From: JAAYDS01 sp012729155
GTDB lineage: Bacteria > Chloroflexota > Anaerolineae > UBA1429
Reading direction: 5' to 3'
NCBI GenBank assembly: GCA_036774405.1
Contig: DAIPBO010000014.1
Location: 1 to 64,000 of the forward strand
DNA length: 64,000 bases
The notes under the pieces: model-generated
The model's input: the letters and a program-made list of their open reading frames with translations, nothing else
The model's database searches: none
What the model was told of the DNA's origin: nothing
Shown here: in pieces, positions 1 to 8,333 of the stretch
Layout: each line of letters opens with the position of its first letter
How positions within the stretch are numbered: the first letter of the stretch is position 1
Made by a program: the position numbers and the translations under genes

Positions 1-2787
1 AGCTACTTTACCTTTTCCACCGAGAACAACTATATGATCTGGACCATGCTCAAAAAGTGCTGGGAGCAGGGCTGGATCTATCGTGGCGCCGACGTTATGC
101 CCTGGTGCCCGCGTTGCTCGACGGCCATCAGCCAGCACGAGATCGTCACCGACGGTTATGCCGAGCTGACGCACGACGCAGTAACGCTGCGCTTTCCGCT
201 GCGCGAGCGCCCAGGCGAGGCCCTGTTGGTATGGACCACTACCCCCTGGACACTCACCAGCAACGTGGCCGCCGCTGTGGGGCCCGAGCTCACCTACGTC
301 AAAGTGCGCAACGGCGAGCAGATTCTCTACCTGTCCAAGGGCACCCTGTCTATGCTCGAAGGGCCAGTTGAGGTGCTGGCCGAACTCACGGGCACCGACC
401 TGGTGGGTTGGACCTACGATGGTCCCTTTGACGATCTGCCGGCAGCACAACGGCCTGGTGGGTTGACGCCGGTGCCCGGGGCAACGGCCGGCGTCGAGCT
501 CACTGCGGTGCAGGCGCATCAGGTGATCCTTTGGGATGCTGTGGGCGAGGAGGAGGGCACGGGCATCGTGCACATCGCCCCGGGCTGCGGCGCTGAAGAC
601 TATCAGCTCGGCCGCGAGCACAAGCTGCCTATGCTGGCCCCGCTTGATGACGAGGGTTACTTTGTTGAGGGGTTTGGCTGGCTCACCGGCAAGCAGGTCC
701 ACGAGGTGGCGCACGAGATCTTTCATGACCTGGACGATCGCGGCTTGCTTTACCATGTGCGTGGCTATACCCATCGCTATCCCATCTGCTGGCGCTGCAA
801 GACACCGCTGGTGTTCCGTCTGGTTGACGAGTGGTTCATCAGCATGGATGAGTTGCGCTACAAGATGATGGACGTCACCCGGCAGATCCGCTGGATCCCC
901 TCATTTGGCCTGGAGCGCGAGCTGGACTGGCTGCGCAACATGCACGACTGGATGATCAGCAAGAAACGCTACTGGGGCCTGGCCCTTCCCATTTGGGAGT
1001 GCGCCGCGTGCGGCCACTTTCACGTGGTGGGCGATGAGGAAGAGCTGCGCCAGCGTGCCGTCGCAGGCTGGGAGACCTTTGAGGGACACACGCCGCACCG
1101 GCCCTACGTCGATGCTGTCAAGATCGCCTGTGACAAGTGTGGCGCCGAGATGAGTCGCGTCAGCGATGTGGGCAACCCCTGGCTCGATGCGGGCATCGTT
1201 AGCTTTTCGACGCTGCAATATCGTACCAATAAGGACTATTGGCGAGAGTGGTATCCAGCTCATTGGATCAGCGAATCGTTCCCTGGCCAGTTCCGCAACT
1301 GGTTCTATAGCCTGCTGGCCATGGCCACCGTGCTTGAGGGCACGCCGCCGTTCTTGCAGAACTTTTCGTACGCCACGCTCCTGGCCGAAGATGGTTCGCC
1401 CATGCACAAGAGCTCGGGCAATATGATCCCGTTCGATGAGGCCGCAGACCGCATGGGCGTGGACGTGATGCGCTGGCTCTTTTGTGCGCACAAGCCCGAG
1501 AACAATCTGATGTTTGGCTACAATCGCGCTGATGATGTGCGGCGGCGCTTTATCTTGCCGCTGTGGAACGTCTACAAGTTTCTGACTACCTATGCCTTGC
1601 TGGATGGGTGGCAGCCATCGACAGAGGGGTTCGACCCCAAACGGCCCGAGGGGCAGGCGCCAGCGAGCGATAGCCCGCTTGACCGCTGGATCATCGCACG
1701 CATCAACGAAGTGGTGGTTATCTGCACCGATCGGCTTGAGAACTCGGATTCGCTGGGCGCAACACTGGCCGTTGAGGCCTTTGTGGACGATCTGACAAAC
1801 TGGTATATCCGCCGCAGCCGCAGGCGCTACTGGAAGAGCGAGGCCGATCTCGATAAACAGATGGCCTATGCCACACTGTACTATGCCTTTGTGCGGTTGA
1901 TCCGCATCCTGGCGCCCATCGTGCCCTTTATCACCGAGGCGATGTATCAGAACCTGGTGCGCAGCGTGCAGCCCGCGGCCTTTGAGAGCGTGCATCACAC
2001 CTACTGGCCTGAGATTGAAGAGTGCGCAGTCGACCAGGAGCTCCTGCAGCAGATGTCGCTGGCCCGTGAAATCGCCAGCTTGGGCCTAGGCGCACGCGGC
2101 AGCGTCAACATCAAGGTGCGCCAGCCGCTCTCCCGCGCCTTGGTTTTTGCCGAGAGCACGCGCGGCGGCCTGTCGCCCGAGCTCATCGAGATTGTGGCCG
2201 ACGAGCTCAACGTCAAATCGCTCGCCTTTGTAGACGAAGAGGGCCAACTGGTTCAATACCGCCTGGTGGCCGACGGCCGCCAGCTGGGCCCCAAACTGGG
2301 CAAGGCGTTTCCGCAGGTACGCGCTGCCCTGGCCGAAACCGATGCGGCTGCTGCAGTGCGGCGCATTAACGCTGGCCTGCCGGTCGAGCTCACCGTGGGC
2401 GGCGAGGTGGTATCGATCGCACCCGAGGAGATCATAGTGCATGCCGACCCGGCTGAAGGCCTGGCCGTGGCCTCTGACAAGGGCGTCACCGTGGCTATCG
2501 ATGCGGTCATCACGCCTGAGCTCGAGGCGGAGGGGCAGGTGCGCGATCTGGTGCGCTACGTGCAGACGCTGCGCAAAGACGCTGACTATGAGCTGGACCA
2601 GCGCATCACCGTGGGCCTCTTTGGCCTGGATGATGCGGCTGCCGAGGCTGTTCAGGCGTTGCGAGACTATATCCTGCAAGAGACGCTCTGCGTGACCCTG
2701 TTGCTATCTGATGATGGCGGCGAGTGGGATCAGCGTCAGGCGTTCAAACTGAACGGTGAGCCAGTTGAGGTGGCTGTCCGCAGGTGA
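1..2787 (+). CDS. ileS: Isoleucine--tRNA ligase, 5'-truncated by window edge
   Basis: Charges tRNA-Ile with isoleucine in the cytoplasm. The reading frame is open from base 1, so the HIGH motif and N-terminus lie outside; 928 codons are visible. They cover the editing domain, a zinc-type stretch HRYPICWRCK near residue 260, the catalytic C-half with DVGNPWLDAG, the signature loop PMHKS at 1399-1413, the anticodon-binding domain, and a long C-terminal region with RDLVRYVQTLRKDADYEL, like the eukaryote-type (type 2) bacterial IleRS. The KMSKS loop is unusual: only M, the second K and S fit, and the first K is replaced by P. Ends in TGA just before a strong bidirectional terminator. Family assignment is firm; the type-2 label is inference. 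Confidence 0.95.
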   Translation, partial: SYFTFSTENNYMIWTMLKKCWEQGWIYRGADVMPWCPRCSTAISQHEIVTDGYAELTHDAVTLRFPLRERPGEALLVWTTTPWTLTSNVAAAVGPELTYVKVRNGEQILYLSKGTLSMLEGPVEVLAELTGTDLVGWTYDGPFDDLPAAQRPGGLTPVPGATAGVELTAVQAHQVILWDAVGEEEGTGIVHIAPGCGAEDYQLGREHKLPMLAPLDDEGYFVEGFGWLTGKQVHEVAHEIFHDLDDRGLLYHVRGYTHRYPICWRCKTPLVFRLVDEWFISMDELRYKMMDVTRQIRWIPSFGLERELDWLRNMHDWMISKKRYWGLALPIWECAACGHFHVVGDEEELRQRAVAGWETFEGHTPHRPYVDAVKIACDKCGAEMSRVSDVGNPWLDAGIVSFSTLQYRTNKDYWREWYPAHWISESFPGQFRNWFYSLLAMATVLEGTPPFLQNFSYATLLAEDGSPMHKSSGNMIPFDEAADRMGVDVMRWLFCAHKPENNLMFGYNRADDVRRRFILPLWNVYKFLTTYALLDGWQPSTEGFDPKRPEGQAPASDSPLDRWIIARINEVVVICTDRLENSDSLGATLAVEAFVDDLTNWYIRRSRRRYWKSEADLDKQMAYATLYYAFVRLIRILAPIVPFITEAMYQNLVRSVQPAAFESVHHTYWPEIEECAVDQELLQQMSLAREIASLGLGARGSVNIKVRQPLSRALVFAESTRGGLSPELIEIVADELNVKSLAFVDEEGQLVQYRLVADGRQLGPKLGKAFPQVRAALAETDAAAAVRRINAGLPVELTVGGEVVSIAPEEIIVHADPAEGLAVASDKGVTVAIDAVITPELEAEGQVRDLVRYVQTLRKDADYELDQRITVGLFGLDDAAAEAVQALRDYILQETLCVTLLLSDDGGEWDQRQAFKLNGEPVEVAVRR

Positions 2788-2802
2788 CAGCGTGGTGGAA
2801 AT

Positions 2803-2834
2803 AACAAAGGGGCGCCCGCGGGCGCCCCTTTGTT
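2803..2834. terminator. Bidirectional intrinsic terminator between ileS and the convergent dehydrogenase gene
   Basis: A perfect 32-bp palindrome: 14-bp GC-rich arms centred at 2818/2819, flanked by AACAAA on the left and TTTGTT on the right, so either strand yields a hairpin followed by U-rich sequence. It sits exactly between two convergent genes. Confidence 0.85.
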
Positions 2835-2846
2835 GCGTTGTCGATA

Positions 2847-3905
2847 CTATGAGCGAATCTGCAACGTCTCCACGCCCAGTTCTGCGCCGATCTGGTTCAT
2901 CTCGGCGATCACATCCTCGGCCATGGGAATGCCCTCGCGGCGGTATTCGGCGGCCTTGAGCCATTCGGGCTCACCCGGCACCAGAATACGCTCAAAGCCA
3001 TCGCGCAGGGGGTTGGCCTTCATGGCGGCTACCAGCTCGTCGACGCGCGCTTTGAAGGGGGCCACCGGCCCAAAGGCGGCAATGTCCATCGCCCCGAAAA
3101 AGTGCCCCATGTGTTGTGGCTGGTCGGCCGCTGAGAATAAATGGCCGATGCCGCTGCTCACAGCTGCACCCGAAAGCAACGCGCAAAAGACATCCACCAG
3201 TAGCGCCAGTCCATACCCCTTGTAGTTGCCCACGGGCACCATCTGTTCGCCCTTGTTGGGGTCGGTGGTGGGGTTGCCATCCTTGTCCAGCGCCCATCCC
3301 AGGGGGATCTGTTTGTCTTCGAGAGCGGCAAGCTGCACCTTGCCGCGCGCCACCACAGTGGTGGCCATGTCGAGGGTGATGCCGCTGGTGGCCAACCCAG
3401 GCACCGAGACACAGATGGGGTTGGTGCCCAGCGCCTTCTCACGGCCGCCCCACGGCGCCACCATCGGCACCGAGTTGGTTGAGCTGAACCCGATCATATC
3501 GTGGGCCAGGGCCATGCGCCCGAACACAAAGGCCGGCCCAAAGTGGGTGCTGTTCCGCACAGCCACCCAGCCCGAGCCATGCTCACGCGCCAGCTCGATG
3601 GCCAGTTCCATGGCAAACTTGCCAACCACTGCCCCGGGGCCATCATCGCCGTCGACCACGGCGCAGCCACGCGAGCGCGAAAGCACCTGTAGATCAGGAT
3701 TGCGCTTGGTGCCACCCTGACGAAAGCGCTCGACATATGGACGCAGTAACCGCGATGGTCCATGACTGCCCAGGCCATGCACCTCGCCAGCCACCAGGTT
3801 CTCAGCCATCGTCTGCGCGTGGGCCATAGGCACAGCTATCGCCTCGAACACCTGGCGCGTAAAGCGCAACAGCTCTTGCTCATCGATGCGTTGATAGGCG
3901 GTCAT
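2847..3905 (-). CDS. Malate/L-lactate/ureidoglycolate dehydrogenase family oxidoreductase (Ldh_2)
   Basis: 352-residue NAD(P)-dependent 2-hydroxyacid or keto-sugar-acid oxidoreductase of the Ldh_2 family (YlbC, DlgD, AllD relatives). Diagnostic stretches are VHGLGSHGPSRL near the N-terminus (catalytic His region), VRNSTHFGPA, and ALGTNPICVSVPG in the nucleotide-binding part, with VGNYKGYGLALLVDV later. A longer frame runs upstream to 4013, but ATG 3905 is preceded by AGGAGGAG at good spacing and avoids overlap with the next gene, so it is chosen. Last gene of the minus-strand sugar-utilisation run. The substrate cannot be read from sequence; the kinase and Gfo/Idh neighbours suggest a sugar-acid intermediate (inference). 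Confidence 0.88.
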   Translation of the reverse strand: MTAYQRIDEQELLRFTRQVFEAIAVPMAHAQTMAENLVAGEVHGLGSHGPSRLLRPYVERFRQGGTKRNPDLQVLSRSRGCAVVDGDDGPGAVVGKFAMELAIELAREHGSGWVAVRNSTHFGPAFVFGRMALAHDMIGFSSTNSVPMVAPWGGREKALGTNPICVSVPGLATSGITLDMATTVVARGKVQLAALEDKQIPLGWALDKDGNPTTDPNKGEQMVPVGNYKGYGLALLVDVFCALLSGAAVSSGIGHLFSAADQPQHMGHFFGAMDIAAFGPVAPFKARVDELVAAMKANPLRDGFERILVPGEPEWLKAAEYRREGIPMAEDVIAEMNQIGAELGVETLQIRS

Positions 3906-3921
3906 GTAACTCCTCCTGTTG

Positions 3922-4566
3922 TCAGAGAATGATGGGTAGGCCGCGCCGTCGGGGCTCGTAGGGCTGCACGAAAAGCCCCTTGAATGTGCCCTCGCGCGAA
4001 TGCCAGGCTTCAAGGCCCCAATCGGGCTCGGCCAGCTCTAGGCTCAGGCTGACGGCCTCTCCTGGCCAGTTGGGGTCATACACGTCGATGTGCATGATGC
4101 CCTCGGCCTCATCCTCACGATAGCCGTAAGCGACCACCTGGTGGTTGGCGGTGACATGCCACAGGTCTGGGGCACGGACCAGCACCAACACGGTGGGCTC
4201 GTTGCGCTGCAGACGCCGCCGCAACGCAGGCAGCTCTTGTGCTAGCATCCGTTGCTCGAGTGACGCTACACCGCCAAGCGTCCACCGCAGAACGCGATAC
4301 AGCACCGCTGGCCGGTTGCTGGCGAGCTGGCGCTCGATCAGATAGCGGAGGAGAGCCGAGCCCGATGGGGGGGCTTGACGCATGCGTGGTACGGGCACGC
4401 CGGCATGATAATAGTCTAGCGCGGCATAGGCCATGCCGCCGCATAGCCCCGGTTCGACGCGCCCGAGGCGCAGCGCCGGGGTCAGGCGGACGTCAAAGGA
4501 AAACCAGTTGTCGAAGCGAAAGCCATGCTCGATGGTGAATCCGGTTCGGTAGATGGCCATGCCCAT
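3922..4566 (-). CDS. Uncharacterised protein with C39/papain-like cysteine peptidase features
   Basis: 214 residues with no certain family assignment. Three stretches in order look like a papain/C39-type catalytic arrangement: GLCGGMAYAALDYYHAG (candidate nucleophile Cys on a helix, near residue 42), NHQVVAYGY (candidate His, near 142) and IDVYDPNWPG (candidate Asp/Asn, near 160). There is no signal peptide or membrane segment, so it is probably cytoplasmic. It lies between a Gfo/Idh dehydrogenase (47-nt gap) and the Ldh_2 gene (16-nt gap) in one transcription direction. Two nearby ATGs (4566 and 4560) are both possible starts and the ribosome site is weak. The peptidase-fold reading is inference from motif order only. 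Confidence 0.7.
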   Translation of the reverse strand: MGMAIYRTGFTIEHGFRFDNWFSFDVRLTPALRLGRVEPGLCGGMAYAALDYYHAGVPVPRMRQAPPSGSALLRYLIERQLASNRPAVLYRVLRWTLGGVASLEQRMLAQELPALRRRLQRNEPTVLVLVRAPDLWHVTANHQVVAYGYREDEAEGIMHIDVYDPNWPGEAVSLSLELAEPDWGLEAWHSREGTFKGLFVQPYEPRRRGLPIIL

Positions 4567-4613
4567 GCCTTTGATGCGGGGCAGGTTGGCCAGCCATCCT
4601 GCCCCGGCACGGT

Positions 4614-5654
4614 CTACACGTCGAGGCGCACTTCGCGCTGCTCTTGGGCAGAGCGATAGATGGCGTCGATGATGCGCATCATCTCCAGGCCATGCTCGGC
4701 GCTGGCGGTGGGCTCGCGGTCATCGGCCACACAGTCCACAAAGTCGTCGACGGCGCTGGGCACCTGCGCCGGGAGGATCTGGGGCTCGACGCGCACCAAC
4801 TGCCCGGCGGCATCGTCCAGGGCCAGGCATTCGAAATCATAGCCGTGGCCCACATTGCGCTGGATCACGGCGCCGCCGGTGCCATAGATGCCCGTCATCA
4901 TGTCCTCGCGGCGGTCGGTGCCGCCGGCCCAGCTCACCTCCAGGTTCAGGCTGGCGCCATTGTCTAGCCGCACCAGGGCGGTCACCAGGTCTTCGCAGTC
5001 GAACTCAACGCCCTGCTCGCGGGCGATGCGTGCCCCCAGCAGGTTGGACGACGAAGCGCTCACCGACACGGCTTTGGGGTAGCCCATCAGCCACATCGCC
5101 AGGTCAAGGCGGTGCACCCCCAGGTCGATCAGTGGCCCACCACCCGAGAGACGTTTGATGCCGAACCAGCCGCCCAGCTTGGGGATGCCTCGCGACCGTA
5201 GCCAGCGTGTGCGCGCATAGTAGACCTGGCCCAGATGGCCCTCGTCGACATAGCGTTTGAGAAACTGCGACTGGGCGCTGTAGCGATAGTTAAAGTGGAT
5301 CATCAGCTTCTTGCCGCTGGCCCGGGCGGTGGCGAGCATGCTTTGGGCATCGGTTGCGTTGAGGGCCATTGGCTTTTCACACAGTACGTTGATGCCCGCC
5401 TCGAGGGCTGCCTTGGCCACGGGCGCGTGCAAAAAGTTGGGCAAGGCGATGCTGATCGCATCGAGCCTGGCCTTGGCAAACATCTCTTGATAGTCCGTAT
5501 AGGCCTTGGCCTGCGGATACTGCGCCTGATACTCGGCCAGCAGAGCCGGGTTGAGGTCGCAGATAGCCACCAGGTCGGCCCGCGGCGAAGTATGATAGGC
5601 ACGGGCATGGTTACGCCCCATGCCCAGCCCCACAACAGCAGCACGCACGGTCAT
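4614..5654 (-). CDS. Gfo/Idh/MocA family NAD(P)-dependent sugar dehydrogenase (copy 1)
   Basis: 346 residues. N-terminal Rossmann fold with VVGLGMGRNHARAYH, the family EKP signature in LCEKPMALN near residue 95, and the C-terminal alpha/beta substrate domain with GGGPLIDLGVHRLDLAMWLMG, where the D and H residues usually act in catalysis. Family members oxidise or epimerise sugars, inositols or their derivatives. It lies 17 nt downstream of a paralogue of identical length (5672-6712) that shares the RGIP and GALIDIGVHALD regions, so the two probably arose by tandem duplication and may act as a sequential or heteromeric pair (inference). ATG 5654 follows a GAGGAG ribosome site. Confidence 0.92.
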   Translation of the reverse strand: MTVRAAVVGLGMGRNHARAYHTSPRADLVAICDLNPALLAEYQAQYPQAKAYTDYQEMFAKARLDAISIALPNFLHAPVAKAALEAGINVLCEKPMALNATDAQSMLATARASGKKLMIHFNYRYSAQSQFLKRYVDEGHLGQVYYARTRWLRSRGIPKLGGWFGIKRLSGGGPLIDLGVHRLDLAMWLMGYPKAVSVSASSSNLLGARIAREQGVEFDCEDLVTALVRLDNGASLNLEVSWAGGTDRREDMMTGIYGTGGAVIQRNVGHGYDFECLALDDAAGQLVRVEPQILPAQVPSAVDDFVDCVADDREPTASAEHGLEMMRIIDAIYRSAQEQREVRLDV

Positions 5655-5671
5655 GGTGCCCTACTCCTCTG

Positions 5672-6712
5672 CTAGCCCAGCAGTACCTCACGGCCGGTCA
5701 CGCCCGACTCGTAGATGGCGTCGAGGATGGCCTGCACGTCCAGCGCCTGCTCGGGCTTGACGATCTCTTCGGCCTCGCCCTTGATGACGGCGACAAAGTG
5801 CTCGATTTCGACGTGATGGCTATCGACCGTGGGCAACTGCTTGGGGGTGATATCCACCATGGTGCCATGCATGTCTTTGTAGATGGCCAGCGGACGCAGA
5901 TAGGCGCCCCCATGCGTGCCCATGATGCGGGCCTCCATAAAGGTCTCTGAGATGTGCCCGTCCCACGAGGCCTTGAGCACCAGGCAGGCGCCGTTCTCAA
6001 AGCGCACCATTGCGACGCCCATGTCATCGACGCTAAAGCTATCCACGTCCCACAGGCCGCGGACGGTGGCCAGGTCGCGGCGCTTGCCAAAGTTGGCCCA
6101 GGTGACGCCCGAGACCGACACTGGCTTGGGGTTGCCCATTTGCCACAGGCAATGGTCGAGAGCGTGTACACCAATATCGATCAGTGCACCACCGCCCTGC
6201 AGTTCTTTGTGAGTGAACACACCCCAAGTGGGGATGCCCCGGCGCCGCAGGTAGGTTGCCTCGCCGTAATAAATGTCGCCCAGCTCGCCCGCATCGACAA
6301 AACGCTTGAGGACCTGCGCCTCGGGGCTGAACCGCTGGTTCACGCCGATCTGCAGCGTCTTGCCGGCCTTGTAGGCGGCCTCGACCATGTCGCGGCCCTC
6401 TTGCAGGTTCATAGCGATGGGCTTTTCACAGAGCACGTGGCAACCCGCCTGCAGCGCGGCGATGGTGGGTGCTTTGTGATAGGCATTGGGTGTGCACACC
6501 GAAACGGCGTCGAGGCCCTCTTTGTCCAGCATCTCGTTATAGTCTGCGTAAGCCGCGGGAATGCCGTGCAGGCCGGCCGTCTCCTCGGCTTTGCCGGGCG
6601 CCACATCGGCAACGGCCACAATCTGCACGTCGCTCAGCTTTTGGTAGCCAGGGATATGAGCGCCGCGCGCGATGCCGCCGCCGCCGATGATGCCAACACG
6701 AATCTTGTCCAT
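5672..6712 (-). CDS. Gfo/Idh/MocA family NAD(P)-dependent sugar dehydrogenase (copy 2)
   Basis: 346 residues; paralogue of the next downstream gene. Rossmann motif VGIIGGGGIARGAHIPGY, EKP signature in LCEKPIAMNLQ, and substrate-domain motif GGGALIDIGVHALDHCLWQMG. The open frame extends to 6913, but ATG 6712 has GAGGAG seven bases upstream, while the nearer ATG 6718 would touch it; 6712 is chosen. It belongs to the run that starts with xylulokinase and a GGT homologue. Sugar specificity is unknown. The C-terminal region VEIEHFVAVIKGEAEEIVKP is typical of the family. Confidence 0.92.
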   Translation of the reverse strand: MDKIRVGIIGGGGIARGAHIPGYQKLSDVQIVAVADVAPGKAEETAGLHGIPAAYADYNEMLDKEGLDAVSVCTPNAYHKAPTIAALQAGCHVLCEKPIAMNLQEGRDMVEAAYKAGKTLQIGVNQRFSPEAQVLKRFVDAGELGDIYYGEATYLRRRGIPTWGVFTHKELQGGGALIDIGVHALDHCLWQMGNPKPVSVSGVTWANFGKRRDLATVRGLWDVDSFSVDDMGVAMVRFENGACLVLKASWDGHISETFMEARIMGTHGGAYLRPLAIYKDMHGTMVDITPKQLPTVDSHHVEIEHFVAVIKGEAEEIVKPEQALDVQAILDAIYESGVTGREVLLG

Positions 6713-6737
6713 GATCATTCTCCTCACGCCAACGATG

Positions 6738-8333
6738 CTAATAGGCGACAGCGCAACCGTCTTTGCGCGGCTCTGAGCCGCACACCAGAGCGCCGCTGTC
6801 TGGATCCACCATGATGATCTGCGCGCCACCAAAGATGCCGCCCTCGTCGAGGGTGAGGTCATGGCCCCTGCGGCGCAGCTCGGCCAACGTCTCATCGGCG
6901 AAATAGGGCTCAATCAGGTGCGTCAAGCCCGGTTGATAGTAAAAGCGTGGTGCGTCGATGGCCGCCTGCACATCCATGCCGTGGTCGAGCATGTTGGTGA
7001 GCACCTGTACGTGGCCTTGTGGCTGCATCGCTCCGCCCATCACGCCAAAGCTCATGCGCAGCGAGCCGTTCTCGGTGGCCATACAGGGGATGATGGTATG
7101 GAAGGGGCGCTTGTTGGGCGCGATACAATTGGGGTGGGCCCGGTCCATCACGAAGAGATTCCCGCGGTTTTGCAGGCAGATGCCGGTACCCTCGGCCACC
7201 AGGCCCGATCCGAACGCCAGAAAGATGCTGTTGATGATCGACGCGGCATTGCCTTCGCCATCGACGGCGGTGGCATACACAGTATCGTTGCCCAGATGCA
7301 ACCCTGGCAACGGGTCGGGTATGGCGCGCCGCATGTCGATCTCGGCCAGGCGTTGCGCCGCGTAGGCGGGAGAGAGCAGTTCAGCCACCGGCACGTGCAC
7401 ATGCTCCGGATCGGCCACATAGCCTAGGGCATCGGCCATGGCGAGCTTGATCGCCTCGGTTTTGTAATGCACGGTGTCGGGAGCGTCAAAGGGCATGCTG
7501 GCGAGATCGACGCCTGAGAGGATGTTGAGTGCTTCGAGCGCGACGATGCCCTGACCGTTCGGTGGGCATTCCCATACGTCGAGCCCGCGGTAGTTGGTGC
7601 TGAGCGGTTCGACCCAGGTAGAGGTGTGTGCCGCCAGATCGTCCTCTGTGAGCAGCGCACCGTGCTTTTGCACGGTGCTAGCGATGGCCCGCGCGATGGG
7701 TCCGCGGTAAAAGGCATCGGGGCCCTGCTGAGCCAGTAGGGTCAGGCTGTAGGCCAAGTCTGGCTGATAAAAGCGCTCGCCGACGCGGGGCGCACGCCCT
7801 TTGGGTAGATAGGTGCGCGCCGCTTCGGGGTCGCCCTGTAAGAGCGCCTCACAAGAGCGCCACACGTCGGCGACGATGGGCGATACGGCAAAGCCCTCCT
7901 GCGCATAACCGATGGCGCTCTGCAACACCCTGTCAAAGGGCAAGCGCCCCAGTTTTGCGCTGAGCTGGAACCAGCCGTCAGCTGCTCCGGGCACCGTCAC
8001 CGCCCACGCGCCGCGTTCGGGCACGCTCTCCATGCCGTGGGCGCGATAGGCATCATAGCTCCACGCAGCGCCCGAGCGACCGCTGGCATTGAGGGCATAC
8101 ACCTTGCGCTCGGAGGCCACATACACCAGGGCAAAGAGGTCTCCACCCATGCCGGTGCTCATCGGCTCGACGACATTGAGTGTGGTGATGGCCGCTAAGG
8201 CAGCGTCGACGGCATTGCCACCCTCAAGCAGCATCTGCAGGCCGGCCTGAGCGGCCAATGGTTGGCTGGTGGCGCAGGCGCCGTTAAAGCCCAGCACCGG
8301 TGAGCGATGTGCTGCATTGTCTTTCCTGATCAT
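6738..8333 (-). CDS. Gamma-glutamyltransferase family Ntn-hydrolase
   Basis: 531-residue homologue of GGT (gamma-glutamyl transpeptidase), an autoprocessing N-terminal-nucleophile hydrolase. Visible family stretches: GGNAVDAALAAITTLNVVEP and STGMGGDLFALVY in the large subunit, then NDTVYATAVDGEGNAAS, where the Thr is the expected cleavage site and nucleophile, and FGVMGGAMQPQGHVQVL near the C-terminus. There is no signal peptide, so it is probably cytoplasmic, like the YwrD-type or oxamate-amidohydrolase-type relatives rather than secreted GGT. Its start overlaps the xylulokinase stop (ATGA, 8330-8333), implying translational coupling. Amide hydrolysis in a sugar operon is unexpected and the true substrate is unknown. 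Confidence 0.9.
   Translation of the reverse strand: MIRKDNAAHRSPVLGFNGACATSQPLAAQAGLQMLLEGGNAVDAALAAITTLNVVEPMSTGMGGDLFALVYVASERKVYALNASGRSGAAWSYDAYRAHGMESVPERGAWAVTVPGAADGWFQLSAKLGRLPFDRVLQSAIGYAQEGFAVSPIVADVWRSCEALLQGDPEAARTYLPKGRAPRVGERFYQPDLAYSLTLLAQQGPDAFYRGPIARAIASTVQKHGALLTEDDLAAHTSTWVEPLSTNYRGLDVWECPPNGQGIVALEALNILSGVDLASMPFDAPDTVHYKTEAIKLAMADALGYVADPEHVHVPVAELLSPAYAAQRLAEIDMRRAIPDPLPGLHLGNDTVYATAVDGEGNAASIINSIFLAFGSGLVAEGTGICLQNRGNLFVMDRAHPNCIAPNKRPFHTIIPCMATENGSLRMSFGVMGGAMQPQGHVQVLTNMLDHGMDVQAAIDAPRFYYQPGLTHLIEPYFADETLAELRRRGHDLTLDEGGIFGGAQIIMVDPDSGALVCGSEPRKDGCAVAY

Noticed and set aside
901..1998. Long open frame of 365 codons on the minus strand inside ileS
   Set aside because: It is antisense to a conserved synthetase, has no domain, and arises from GC-rich codon bias. 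The same holds for long antisense frames at 20126-21178 and 31808-32764.
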